From Nocardioides jishulii (GTDB taxonomy: Bacteria > Actinomycetota > Actinomycetes > Propionibacteriales > Nocardioidaceae), in contig NZ_CP040748.1 of assembly GCF_006007965.1 (NCBI RefSeq), positions 1,922,001 through 1,986,000 on the forward strand: a stretch of DNA of 64,000 bases, written 5' to 3'. The position numbers and the translations under genes are program-made. This document shows, piece after piece, positions 17,617-26,049 of this stretch. Below the pieces are notes generated by a model that saw only the letters and a list, made by a program, of their open reading frames with translations, was not told where the DNA came from and ran no database searches. Numbering within the stretch: position 1 is the stretch's first letter; each line of letters begins with the position of its first letter.

Positions 17617-18912
17617 CTAGCCGAGCGGGTGTTCGTGGAAGTGAGGCCGGTTTCGATAGTGCCGATTGCGGGCGGCCAGCACGCAGAGCGCTGCCACCGC
17701 GGAAGTCAAGGACCCGACGAGGACCCCCACCTTGACAGTCTCTTCTAGCGCGGACCCGGCACCGAACGCGAGTTCGCCGACGAGCAGAGACACGGTGAAG
17801 CCGACCCCGGCCAACAAACTGACGCCGAATAGGTCGGGCCACCGCAAGGTCGGGTCCAATCGAATTCCTGGCAAGCGGGTAACGAGGAAGGTGGCGGTGG
17901 TGATCCCCAAGGTTTTGCCGAGCACGAGCCCGGCCATGATGCCGAGGGCCACGGGGGTGGTGGCCGAATCCACGAGGCCGGAGAACCCTCCGATGGTTAC
18001 CCCTGCGGCGAAGAACGCGAAGAGCGGAACCGCCACGCACGAGGACCAAGGCTTCAGCAGGTGTTCGAAGCGTGCAGTGGGCCCGTGTGCGGCGGCCGCC
18101 TCCTTCTCGGCCAACGAACCCATCCTTGAGGTTGGGGCGTTGAACACCGGGACAGTGAGTCCGAGCAGGACCCCCGCGATGGTGGCATGGACACCAGAGG
18201 CATGAACAAAACCCCAAGCCACGACCGCGATCGGCACGAGCAACCACCACGCCGGCAGTCGTCTCAACGCTACTGCGAACAAGGCGATGCTCACTGCGCC
18301 TAGCAGGAGGAACAGCAGATCAATGTGCGCGGTGAATCCGACAGCGATGATCGTGATCGCGATGAGGTCGTCAACGACTGCCAAAGTGAGCAGAAAGGCC
18401 CGCAGTGCCGGTGGAAGGTGGCTTGAAACGGCTGCAAGGACTGCCACTGCGAACGCAATGTCGGTGGCCGCCGGAACAGCCCACCCGTTGAGCGCCCCCT
18501 TGCCGCCACCAGCCGCGGTGACGACGGCAAGGTAGACGAGTACCGGGACCACGACGCCGCCGACGGCAGCGGCGACGGGCACCAACGCGCGGCGCGGATC
18601 GCTCAGGTCCCCGGCCAGGAACTCACGCTTGAGCTCCACACCAACAACGAAGAAGAACACCGCGAGCAGGCCGTCCGCGGCCCACTGACCCATCGTCAGA
18701 TCGAGGTGCAGCGCTGCCGGACCGATCCTGAAGTCGCGCAGCGACGCGTAGAGCTCGGCCCCGGGAGAGTTGGCAAGGGTCAAGGCCACAAGGGTGGCGA
18801 CACCAAGCAAGACCCCACCGGCCGGTTCCAGTCGGGACCAGGCACCCAACCGCTCGCGGCGGGTGCGCTGATGCGGATCCAGGGGTGCATGGGCATGAAG
18901 ATGCGACGACAA
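17617..18912 (-). CDS. nhaA: Na+/H+ antiporter NhaA
   Basis: This 431-residue membrane protein is of normal NhaA length plus a short tail and has about twelve hydrophobic segments. Diagnostic segments are FFFVVGVELKREF near the N-terminus, AVPAATDIAFAVAVLA, and LAVVDDLIAI, which holds the adjacent aspartates that bind Na+ in E. coli NhaA. It exchanges internal Na+ for external protons under alkaline or saline conditions. It is convergent with the conjugative block and sits before the MerR-SulP pair, fitting a Na+-linked ion and pH cargo. Confidence 0.92.
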   Translation of the reverse strand: MSSHLHAHAPLDPHQRTRRERLGAWSRLEPAGGVLLGVATLVALTLANSPGAELYASLRDFRIGPAALHLDLTMGQWAADGLLAVFFFVVGVELKREFLAGDLSDPRRALVPVAAAVGGVVVPVLVYLAVVTAAGGGKGALNGWAVPAATDIAFAVAVLAAVSSHLPPALRAFLLTLAVVDDLIAITIIAVGFTAHIDLLFLLLGAVSIALFAVALRRLPAWWLLVPIAVVAWGFVHASGVHATIAGVLLGLTVPVFNAPTSRMGSLAEKEAAAAHGPTARFEHLLKPWSSCVAVPLFAFFAAGVTIGGFSGLVDSATTPVALGIMAGLVLGKTLGITTATFLVTRLPGIRLDPTLRWPDLFGVSLLAGVGFTVSLLVGELAFGAGSALEETVKVGVLVGSLTSAVAALCVLAARNRHYRNRPHFHEHPLG

Positions 18913-19230
18913 GATGGAGTCCAGACGTGAGTGTCCAGCGGTCCAGGGACCACCGAGCGAACAAAAGGAAACACTGAAGAGTGGTTCCGCACTTCGTCCC
19001 GATAGGGACGGCGCACAGAAGCCTCAGCGTTCTGTCTGGGGACAACCCGTCTGCCACGCACCCCACGTGGAGATGTAGCCATTGGTCCCTGTCGCGGTCA
19101 TCGTCTGACCCTGCGTGCGCACATCAGAGGACCCCGCAAGGAACTCGGGCGCACGGTGGATGATCACGTCCCCCACTTTACCGTTGCCCCCCCGACAGCG
19201 CGAGCCCAGGAAGTACCGACACGAGGTCCG
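18913..19230. other. Intergenic region upstream of nhaA
   Basis: These 318 bases between the nhaA start and the end of the MerR gene contain the nhaA promoter region. I see no convincing gene; the open frames on both strands lack ribosome sites and protein-like composition. No clear terminator is visible. Confidence 0.4.
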
Positions 19231-19653
19231 TCACGGCACCTCTTGCGCGAGGAGCTCGATGAACTCGTCCGCCATCTCGAGGTGGCGTACCAGTTTCGCG
19301 CGCCGTTCCTGGACGTCAGCTCGAATGGCGCCCAGACGGTCTACGGCCGGTCGGCGGGACGATTCGTCACCGCCATGATCGCGCAGCGTCTCAATGTCAG
19401 CCATGACTGCCTTCATCTGGTCAAGGGTGAAACCCAACGGCTTCATCCGTCGGATGACCATGATCTTCTCCACGTCCTCCTCGGTGTAGAGGCGAAAACC
19501 GCCCTCGCTACGCCCGGACGGCCGCAACAGACCTACCTCTTCCCAATGACGCAGGCTCCGCAGTGACAGCTCGGTTCGGGCGGCGACCTCACCGATCTGC
19601 ATCACCGCCACGGGTGCGTCCGCGGGTGTCGGAGGGTGGGATTCAGTGGGCAT
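19231..19653 (-). CDS. MerR-family transcriptional regulator
   Basis: This regulator of about 140 residues has the MerR winged helix at about 18-85 (MQIGEVAARTELSLRSLRHW ... GFRLYTEEDVEKI), with the second-helix WEEVGLL segment, then a long dimerisation helix. No cysteines for metal sensing are seen, so the effector is unlikely to be a metal or redox signal of the usual kind. ATG 19653 is preferred to GTG 19668 because GAGGA lies at a good distance in front of it. It is divergent from the SulP gene and the shared region carries a MerR-type promoter. Confidence 0.85.
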   Translation of the reverse strand: MPTESHPPTPADAPVAVMQIGEVAARTELSLRSLRHWEEVGLLRPSGRSEGGFRLYTEEDVEKIMVIRRMKPLGFTLDQMKAVMADIETLRDHGGDESSRRPAVDRLGAIRADVQERRAKLVRHLEMADEFIELLAQEVP

Positions 19654-19678
19654 CGATGGGGTCCTCACGTCATGACGA

Positions 19679-19709
19679 TTACAACCCTCACGTTACGTGA
19701 GAGTACGAT
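19679..19709 (+). promoter_or_regulatory. MerR-type promoter with 19-bp spacer driving sulP
   Basis: A -35 like TTACAA (19679-19684) and a -10 like TACGAT (19704-19709) are separated by 19 bases instead of 17. The spacer contains a perfect 7-bp inverted repeat, CTCACGT-T-ACGTGAG (19687-19701). This is the signature of promoters that MerR proteins bend and activate. The regulator gene lies immediately to the left in the opposite direction. Confidence 0.7.
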
Positions 19710-19891
19710 CCTGCTCAGACTTCGCCGGCAGGACGCCGGCACGCGCACCCATGGTGCGCACCAACCCCATCCAGATCCAAGCCGTCCGAGCCTGCCACCG
19801 CGACGTGGCCTTCGCGCGGACGACTGCCTCCCAGAACGGAACGCCGCCCTTGAGCGCCACCACCCTGCCCCACGCACCCGAACCGAGCGTC

Positions 19892-21355
19892 ATGGCGGCG
19901 CTACGATCCCCCAAACTGTTGCGCACCGAGGTGCTCGCCGGCCTGGTGGTCGCACTGGCGTTGATCCCCGAGGCGATCTCGTTCTCCATCATCGCGGGTG
20001 TCGACCCACGCGTCGGCTTGTTCGCGTCGTTCACGATGGCGGTGTCCATCGCGTTCCTCGGCGGTCGCCCGGCCATGATCTCGGCCGCAACCGGCGCCAT
20101 CGCCCTGGTCATCGCGCCGGTGATGCGCGAGCACGGCTACGACTACCTCATCGCCACGGTCCTTTTGGGTGGCCTCATCCAGATCGCACTCGGCCTGGGC
20201 GGGTTCGGCAAACTGATGCGCTTCATCCCGCGCTCGGTCATGGTCGGGTTCGTCAACGCCCTCGCCATCCTCATCTTCATGGCACAGATCCCGTACATGG
20301 TCGACGTGCCGTGGCTGGTCTACCCGATGATCGCCGCCGGCATCGCCATCATGGTCGGCCTCCCGCGCGTCACAAAGGTCATCCCGGCTCCCCTGGTCGC
20401 GATCGTCGCCCTCACCGCGTTCACCGTCATTGCCGCCCTCACCGTCCCCAACGTCGGCGACGAAGGCGAACTGCCCGACAGCCTCCCCGCCCTCTTCATC
20501 CCCAACGTCCCGTTCAACCTCGACACCCTGCAGATCATCGCCCCCTACGCACTCGCGATGGCACTGGTCGGCCTGCTCGAGTCGCTACTGACCGCGAAGC
20601 TGGTCGACGACATCACCGACACCCACTCCAACAAGACCCGCGAGTCCTGGGGTCAAGGCGCGTCCAACGTGATCACGGCCTTCTTCGGCGGCATGGGCGG
20701 CTGCGCCATGATCGGCCAGACCCTCATCAACGTGAATGCCTCCGGTGCCCGCACCCGCATCTCCACGTTCCTCGCCGGTGTCTTCCTGCTCATCCTGGTG
20801 GTCGGATTCGGCGACGTCGTGGCCATCATCCCGATGGCCGCACTCGTCGCGGTCATGATCATCGTCGCCGTCGGGACCTTCGACTGGCACTCCGTCCATC
20901 CGACCACCCTGCGCCGGATGCCGAAGTCAGAGACCACCGTCATGGTCGCCACCGTCGCAGTCACCGTCGCCACCCACAACCTCGCCATCGGCGTCGTCCT
21001 CGGCGTGCTGGTCGCCATGACGCTGTTCGCCCGCCGGGTCGCCCACCTCACCGAGACCCGCCGCGAGGTGGTCGAGGACCGCGACGGCGTCGCCACCGCC
21101 GTCTACCACGTCACCGGCCAACTGTTCTTTGCCTCCTCCAATGATCTCTACACCCAGTTCGAGTACGCCGACGACCCCAACCACGTCGTCATAGACCTCA
21201 CCCAGTCCCACATCTGGGACGCCTCCACCGTCGCCTCACTGGATGCCATCACCACCAAGTACGAGCGCAAGGGCAAGACCGTCGAACTCGTTGGCCTGAA
21301 CGGCCCCAGCGCGGAACGGCACGTCCGGCTCAGTGGCGCTCTCCCCTCACACTGA
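19892..21355 (+). CDS. SulP-family anion transporter with STAS domain
   Basis: This protein of about 487 residues has a sulphate/bicarbonate permease core with 10 to 12 hydrophobic segments: the VVALALIPEAISFSIIAGVDP motif region at the start, GGMGGCAMIGQTLIN in the middle, and a C-terminal cytoplasmic STAS domain with VIDLTQSHIWDASTVASLD. SulP proteins carry sulphate, bicarbonate or other anions; BicA is a Na+-coupled bicarbonate importer of this family. Adjacent NhaA suggests, but does not prove, Na+-linked bicarbonate transport. ATG 19892 aligns with the family start; an in-frame ATG at 19751 would add 47 residues and lies closer to the promoter, so the start is uncertain. Confidence 0.85.
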   Translation: MAALRSPKLLRTEVLAGLVVALALIPEAISFSIIAGVDPRVGLFASFTMAVSIAFLGGRPAMISAATGAIALVIAPVMREHGYDYLIATVLLGGLIQIALGLGGFGKLMRFIPRSVMVGFVNALAILIFMAQIPYMVDVPWLVYPMIAAGIAIMVGLPRVTKVIPAPLVAIVALTAFTVIAALTVPNVGDEGELPDSLPALFIPNVPFNLDTLQIIAPYALAMALVGLLESLLTAKLVDDITDTHSNKTRESWGQGASNVITAFFGGMGGCAMIGQTLINVNASGARTRISTFLAGVFLLILVVGFGDVVAIIPMAALVAVMIIVAVGTFDWHSVHPTTLRRMPKSETTVMVATVAVTVATHNLAIGVVLGVLVAMTLFARRVAHLTETRREVVEDRDGVATAVYHVTGQLFFASSNDLYTQFEYADDPNHVVIDLTQSHIWDASTVASLDAITTKYERKGKTVELVGLNGPSAERHVRLSGALPSH

Positions 21356-21399
21356 GAGGCATTCGCACACGACGCGACGAGCGTGATGCCCCGACGATT

Positions 21400-21590
21400 C
21401 GTCAGGCGCTCGTAGTGCACCTCGGGGAGCCGGCAGAGGCCGATGGTCCTCGGGGTGGACGAACACATCTGGCGGCCAGGACGGCAATCCCGGTGGTGGA
21501 CATACTTCCGATCAAGCCATCGTTGTGGGCCAGGGTCGGCGCCGACACCCCACACGCCGGACAGATCCCGGGCATGACACCCCGGAGGGG
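21400..21590 (+). pseudogene. Possible ISL3-family transposase fragment
   Basis: One forward frame reads VLGVDEHIWRP at about 21446-21480, which resembles the first catalytic region of ISL3-family transposases. No start, no other motif and no inverted repeat is seen, and the frame soon becomes unlike a transposase. It is a short relic at best. The rest of the 21356-21814 gap holds nothing I can support. Confidence 0.35.
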
Positions 21591-21814
21591 TCAAGCGATC
21601 CAGGAGTCACAACGGGCACCGGGTGACCGGCGATAACCCTGCCAGCCAGCCCCCGGCCAGCCGCCACGAGGACTTACAGGCGATTCAATTTGGGAAGAGC
21701 CGCTCTTCTCACCCGCAGACACCGTTTCCGCCTGATGACTCATCACCACCAGTGGAAACCAAGGCGTGGGGCAGGTCAAGGTGTCAACCAAACACTGGGC
21801 AGTCCCGGGCGCGG

Positions 21815-22693
21815 TCAGATTGCGCTGACGACCGCGACCGGGCATTGTGCCCGCATCGCCACGTCGCTCGACACTGACCGGTGCAACAGTCTGAGTACGC
21901 CCCGTCGGCGCCTCGCGCCGAGCACCAGCAGTTGCGTTGATCTGGACAGGTCTATCAGTTCGTCAGCGGGGCGGCCGGATCGGTGCGCGGCCCGGTGTTC
22001 GACATCGGGGTACTGATCCGCCAACCCAGCGATGGTCTCAGCAACCAACAACCGCTCTTCCGCCGTCGGCCCGTGCTGATCGCTGCGACTCAGTAGCGCG
22101 AGGACTGCGGAACCACGGGCCCAACGCTCCAGCGAACAGTGCACGACAACGACTGGGAGGCCAAACGTGGACGCATAGTAGAACGCGAATTCAGCAGCAC
22201 CTCGCGACACGAGCGTCCCGTCCACACCCAGGACGACCCGTCGGGCCAACCCGCTCCGGGCCGGCGGGTCCCGGACGACGACGACCGGACAATCGGCCTG
22301 CCGCATGACCGAGCGGTGGATGGCACCAGCGGGTGACCAGCCCACGGCTCCCCGGCGCGACCCCACGACGAGAACTGAAGCCTCCTGCGATTGGGCCAGC
22401 AGCACGGATGACGTGTCACCCGACTCAACGACGGTCACAGATACGTCCGGATGATTGGCGAGCACCCTGTTGGCTGCGTTGTCGAACAGAGTCCGGCGGG
22501 ACTCCGCCACCTGCGTCCCGTCGGATCGTGCGTCCGCAAAGGTCGAGTCACCACGGGCGTTGTCTCTGGCGTGCACCAGCCTCAGCGGCCTTCCGGTCGC
22601 CGCAGCCCAGGAGGACGCCCAGTCAAGTGCTTCGGTACTGTCCTCGGTGTCACTGATCCCAACGACCACGGGGCCGTGCGCGCTCGTCACCAT
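21815..22693 (-). CDS. Universal stress protein with two Usp domains
   Basis: This 292-residue protein is a tandem duplication of the UspA fold. Domain 1 (about 8-142) ends with VLVVGSRRGAVGWSPAGAIHRSVMRQADCPVVVV, the G-2x-G-9x-G(S/T) nucleotide-binding pattern. Domain 2 (about 150-292) ends with LLVLGARRRRGVLRLLHRSVSSDVAMRAQCPVAVV, where the first glycines are partly changed. Such proteins bind ATP and act in stress and dormancy responses. It is a single gene between the SulP and arsenic blocks and may respond to the same stress. Confidence 0.85.
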   Translation of the reverse strand: MVTSAHGPVVVGISDTEDSTEALDWASSWAAATGRPLRLVHARDNARGDSTFADARSDGTQVAESRRTLFDNAANRVLANHPDVSVTVVESGDTSSVLLAQSQEASVLVVGSRRGAVGWSPAGAIHRSVMRQADCPVVVVRDPPARSGLARRVVLGVDGTLVSRGAAEFAFYYASTFGLPVVVVHCSLERWARGSAVLALLSRSDQHGPTAEERLLVAETIAGLADQYPDVEHRAAHRSGRPADELIDLSRSTQLLVLGARRRRGVLRLLHRSVSSDVAMRAQCPVAVVSAI

Positions 22694-22777
22694 GATCCAT
22701 TGTGGTCACGGACCAGACCCCTTGGAAAGGGCGACACTGCGCCGCGAGCTGGCAGGGTGGGCTGTCGAGCCCATCTC

Positions 22778-23779
22778 CTACCCAGAGGGCAGGTGTCCGT
22801 GCTTTGAAGGCAGGTACAGATGGCTTGACCCGGAGGTCGAAGCGGAGTGGTCGAGCGCCGCGATGTAGCGCTCGGCGTCCAGGGCCGCGGCGCAACCGGT
22901 CCCGGCGGCGGTGATGGCCTGCTGGTAGGTGTGGTCGACCAGGTCGCCGGCAGCGAAGACGCCGGCCAGGTTGGTGGCCGTGGAGGGCGAGGCGACCTTC
23001 ACGTAGCCCTCGTCGTCGAGGTCGACCTGACCCTTGACCAGCTCGGAGCGCGGGTCGTGACCGATGGCGATGAAGAGACCAGAGATCTCGAGGTCCTTGA
23101 GGTCGCCCGTGACGGTGTCGCGCAGGGTGATCTTCTCCAGCGACTGCTCGCCGTGGATCTCGGCGACCTCGGAGTTCCAGACGATCTCGAGCTTGGGGTC
23201 GGCGAAGGCGCGCTCCTGCATGACCTTGGAGGCGCGGAGCTCCTCGCGGCGGTGCAGCAGGTAGACCTTCGAGGCGAAGCGCGTGAGGAAGGTGGCCTCC
23301 TCGACGGCGGAGTCACCGCCACCGACGACGGCGATCACCTTGTCGCGGAAGAAGAAGCCGTCGCAGGTCGCGCACCACGAGACGCCGCGGCCCGACAGCT
23401 CGTCCTCACGGGGCAGGCCGAGCTTGCGGTAGGCAGAACCGGTGGCGAGGATCACCGAGCGCGCGGTGTAGGTCTTGTCGTAGGTCTTCACGACCTTGAC
23501 GTCACCGGTGAGGTCGACCTCGACCACGTCGTCGGTGACCAGCTCGGCGCCGAAGCGCTCGGCCTGGGCGCGCATCTCGTCCATCAGGGCCGGGCCCATG
23601 ATGCCGTCGCGGAAGCCCGGGAAGTTCTCGACCTCGGTGGTGTTCATCAGCGCGCCCCCGGCGGTGACGGACCCTTCGAAGACCAAGGGCTCCAGGTTGG
23701 CGCGGGCGGCGTACACGGCGGCGGTGTAGCCCGACGGGCCGGAGCCGATGATGATCACGTTGCGTGGCTGGTCGGACAT
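22778..23779 (-). CDS. trxB: Thioredoxin reductase (ArsT-like by context)
   Basis: This 333-residue FAD/NADPH enzyme has the FAD motif [15 protein letters not shown] at the N-terminus, the redox pair WCATCDG (about 135-141), the NADPH motif [10 protein letters not shown] and the C-terminal GVFAAGDL segment. ATG 23779 is chosen over GTG 23788 because GAGGAG lies eight bases before it. It lies just downstream of the arsenate reductase gene on the same strand. Streptomyces arsenic operons such as arsRBOCT include a thioredoxin reductase called ArsT, so supply of electrons to the arsenate reductase is likely. The C-terminal 20 residues after the usual end are extra. Confidence 0.9.
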   Translation of the reverse strand: MSDQPRNVIIIGSGPSGYTAAVYAARANLEPLVFEGSVTAGGALMNTTEVENFPGFRDGIMGPALMDEMRAQAERFGAELVTDDVVEVDLTGDVKVVKTYDKTYTARSVILATGSAYRKLGLPREDELSGRGVSWCATCDGFFFRDKVIAVVGGGDSAVEEATFLTRFASKVYLLHRREELRASKVMQERAFADPKLEIVWNSEVAEIHGEQSLEKITLRDTVTGDLKDLEISGLFIAIGHDPRSELVKGQVDLDDEGYVKVASPSTATNLAGVFAAGDLVDHTYQQAITAAGTGCAAALDAERYIAALDHSASTSGSSHLYLPSKHGHLPSG

Positions 23780-23850
23780 GTTTCTCACTCCTCGACGCGC
23801 ATTTGGGGCCCAGCCACGCGGCAGATGTGGTCCACCGCGGGGCGTGGAGC

Positions 23851-24537
23851 TCAGACGGGTGCGATCTCCGCCAGTAGCGTCTTGACGCGGGCTTCGATCT
23901 CGTCGCGGATGGGACGTACGGCTTCGATGCCCTTGCCCGCCGGATCAACGAGGGCCCAGTCCTCGTAGCGCTTGCCGGGGAAGATGGGGCAGGCATCGCC
24001 GCAGCCCATGGTGATGACAACGTCCGAGGCGGCCACGTCCTCGGTGAGGAGTTTGGTGGGAACCTCGGCGGTGATGTCGATGCCGACCTCGGCCATCGCC
24101 TCGACTGCGGCGGGGTTGATCGTCTCCGCGGGGGCTGAGCCTGCCGAACGGACGAGGACACGATCCCCGCCGTGGTGGCGCAGGAAGCCGGCGGCCATCT
24201 GGGAACGGCCGGCGTTGTGGACGCAGACGAAGAGGACTTCGGGCACGGTGGTCATGAGGACGTCTTTCTCCTGGTTGGCGGCCTGCACGAGAGCCGCGTG
24301 GGCGATTTTGGCGGTGAGAGCGGGGAGGTAGTTGTTGATACGTGCCTCGGCCGCGATCCGCTCGTAGGCGTCGGTGACGTAGGCGTGAACGGTTTCTGGG
24401 CCGAATACGCCGGAGAACTGCGGGATCAGGTCCTCGGCGATCCGGCGGAGCAGTTCTGCAGGTTCGAGCAGATGCCATCCCCTTCGATCCGTGCCGCTGG
24501 ACCGCGGTATCCCGGGCGCTTGGCGTTCGGATGTCAT
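23851..24537 (-). CDS. arsC: Arsenate reductase ArsC with N-terminal three-helix domain
   Basis: This 228-residue protein has an N-terminal helical domain (about 20-90: [13 protein letters not shown] ... [18 protein letters not shown]) followed by a low-molecular-weight phosphatase-type arsenate reductase (about 95-228). The P-loop is [11 protein letters not shown] with the nucleophilic cysteine, and [10 protein letters not shown] supplies the two further cysteines needed for a thioredoxin-linked mechanism. It reduces arsenate to arsenite for export by the adjacent ACR3. ATG 24537 overlaps the ACR3 stop (ATGA), so the two are translationally coupled. The N-terminal fusion is common in actinobacteria. 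Confidence 0.88.
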   Translation of the reverse strand: MTSERQAPGIPRSSGTDRRGWHLLEPAELLRRIAEDLIPQFSGVFGPETVHAYVTDAYERIAAEARINNYLPALTAKIAHAALVQAANQEKDVLMTTVPEVLFVCVHNAGRSQMAAGFLRHHGGDRVLVRSAGSAPAETINPAAVEAMAEVGIDITAEVPTKLLTEDVAASDVVITMGCGDACPIFPGKRYEDWALVDPAGKGIEAVRPIRDEIEARVKTLLAEIAPV

Positions 24538-25625
24538 CGGCTCTCCATCGCCGGGGCCGAAGGAAAGTAGCGGCGGCGGGCCCACAGCGACACGTACACG
24601 AGTCCGACGAGGACGGGTACCTCGATCAGTGGCCCCACGACACCGGCCAGGGCCTGGCCGGAGGTGACCCCGAAAACGCCGATGGCCACGGCGATCGCGA
24701 GCTCGAAGTTGTTGCCAGCCGCGGTGAAGGCCAGCGAGGTGGTCCGTTCGTAACCCAGGCCGATCGCGCGTCCCAGGGCGAAGCCGCCGATCCACATCAC
24801 GGTGAAGTAGGCCAGCAGCGGCAGCGCGATCCGGGCCACATCGAGCGGCTGGGAGGTGATCGCGTCGCCCTGCAAGGCGAAGAGCACGACGATGGTGAAG
24901 AGCAGCCCGTACAGGGCCACCGGCCCGATTCGCGGCAGGAAGGCGTCCTCGTACCACTCCCGGCCCTTGGCCCGCTCCCCGAAGAAGCGGGTGAGGAAGC
25001 CGGCCACCAAAGGGATACCGAGGAAGATCAGCACGGACTTGGTGATGTCCCACGCCGAGACGTCCAGCGTCTCTCCGTCGCCCAGGCCCAGCCAGGTCGG
25101 CAACAGGTCGAGGTAGAACCAGCCCAGTGCACCGAACGCGATGATCTGGAAGACGGAGTTGCTCGCGACCAGCACCGTCGCGGCTTCGCGGTCACCGCAG
25201 GCCATGTCATTCCAGATCATCACCATCGCGATGCAGCGGGCCAAGCCGACGATGATCAGACCGGTGCGGTACTCCGGGAGGTCTGGCAACAGCAGCCAGG
25301 CCAGAGCAAACATGAGTGCCGGGCCGAGGACCCAGTTGAGCAGGATCGAACTCCACAGCAGCCGCTTGTCAGCGGTGACGTGGCCGAGTTCGTCGTACCG
25401 GACCTTCGCCAACACCGGGTACATCATCACGAGCAGGCCCAGTGCGATGACGATCGAGACCTTCCCGATCTCAACTGCGGCCAGGGCTTCGTCCAGACCC
25501 GGCACGAGACGGCCCAGTCCCAGTCCGGTGACCATCGCGATCGCGATCCACACGGGGAGCAGACGGTCAAGGGTGGACAGTCGCTCCAGGCCTGCCGCCG
25601 ACGCTGGAGAGGTCTGGACACTCAT
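24534..25625 (-). CDS. acr3: ACR3-family arsenite efflux transporter
   Basis: This 363-residue protein has ten hydrophobic segments. The ACR3 hallmarks are GLARCIAMVMIWNDMACGD, where the conserved cysteine required for arsenite transport sits, and FTAAGNNFELAIAVAI. It extrudes arsenite using the proton motive force. ATG 25625 overlaps the arsR stop (ATGA at 25622-25625) and its own stop overlaps arsC, giving a tightly coupled arsR-acr3-arsC unit on the minus strand. Confidence 0.93.
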   Translation of the reverse strand: MSVQTSPASAAGLERLSTLDRLLPVWIAIAMVTGLGLGRLVPGLDEALAAVEIGKVSIVIALGLLVMMYPVLAKVRYDELGHVTADKRLLWSSILLNWVLGPALMFALAWLLLPDLPEYRTGLIIVGLARCIAMVMIWNDMACGDREAATVLVASNSVFQIIAFGALGWFYLDLLPTWLGLGDGETLDVSAWDITKSVLIFLGIPLVAGFLTRFFGERAKGREWYEDAFLPRIGPVALYGLLFTIVVLFALQGDAITSQPLDVARIALPLLAYFTVMWIGGFALGRAIGLGYERTTSLAFTAAGNNFELAIAVAIGVFGVTSGQALAGVVGPLIEVPVLVGLVYVSLWARRRYFPSAPAMESR

Positions 25626-25978
25626 GCCGGCACCGCCACGTCGAACAAACTGCCCAGGGCACTCAGCGCCCCCGGACGCGCGGAGTAGTAGACCCAAGTG
25701 CCGCGACGCTCTCGGCTCACCAGGCCCACGTCATGCAACACCTTGAGGTGATGGCTGATCGTGGGCTGGGACAGGTCGAAGCAGGGCAACAGGTCGCAGA
25801 CGCATGCCTCTCCCCCCTCGTGCGAGAGGATCAACGACATCAACCGCAGACGGGCCGGGTCGCCGAGCGCCTTCAGCAAGGGAGCGATCGTCTCGGCCTG
25901 TTCGGCATCGATCGGTTCTGCCGCAAGTGACGTGCAGCATTCGAGCGCGTCGGTCGGCGCACACTCTGATTTCGACAT
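25622..25978 (-). CDS. arsR: ArsR-family arsenic-responsive repressor (copy 1)
   Basis: This 118-residue winged-helix repressor carries GGEACVCDLLPCFDLSQPTISHHLKVL; ACVCDL in the DNA-recognition region is the classical arsenite-binding cysteine pair and the third cysteine nearby could complete a three-sulphur site. An extra CC pair occurs near the N-terminus (ECCTSL). ATG 25978 is chosen because upstream in-frame codons read through the operator. It is coupled to acr3, with an MFS gene immediately upstream on the same strand. Confidence 0.9.
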   Translation of the reverse strand: MSKSECAPTDALECCTSLAAEPIDAEQAETIAPLLKALGDPARLRLMSLILSHEGGEACVCDLLPCFDLSQPTISHHLKVLHDVGLVSRERRGTWVYYSARPGALSALGSLFDVAVPA

Positions 25979-25979
25979 G

Positions 25980-25993
25980 TGTCTATATTGACA
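25980..25993. promoter_or_regulatory. Putative ArsR operator in front of arsR copy 1
   Basis: An inverted repeat TGTC-TATATT-GACA directly precedes the arsR start codon on the minus strand. Its TGTCAATA half recurs upstream of the second arsR gene at 28741-28748, where GACA-AA-TGTC is found at 28735-28744. Shared half-sites suggest a common ArsR target, but the match is short. Confidence 0.4.
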
Positions 25994-26049
25994 GATGTGG
26001 AAACGCGCGGACCGCCGGGACGGGTGAACGATGGGTGAACACTCGCTGA

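Noticed and set aside
22847..23968. Plus-strand frame opposite trxB, and a similar one at 24531-25688 opposite acr3
   Set aside because: Both are antisense shadows of clearly recognisable genes and have repetitive Gly/Val/Asp composition.
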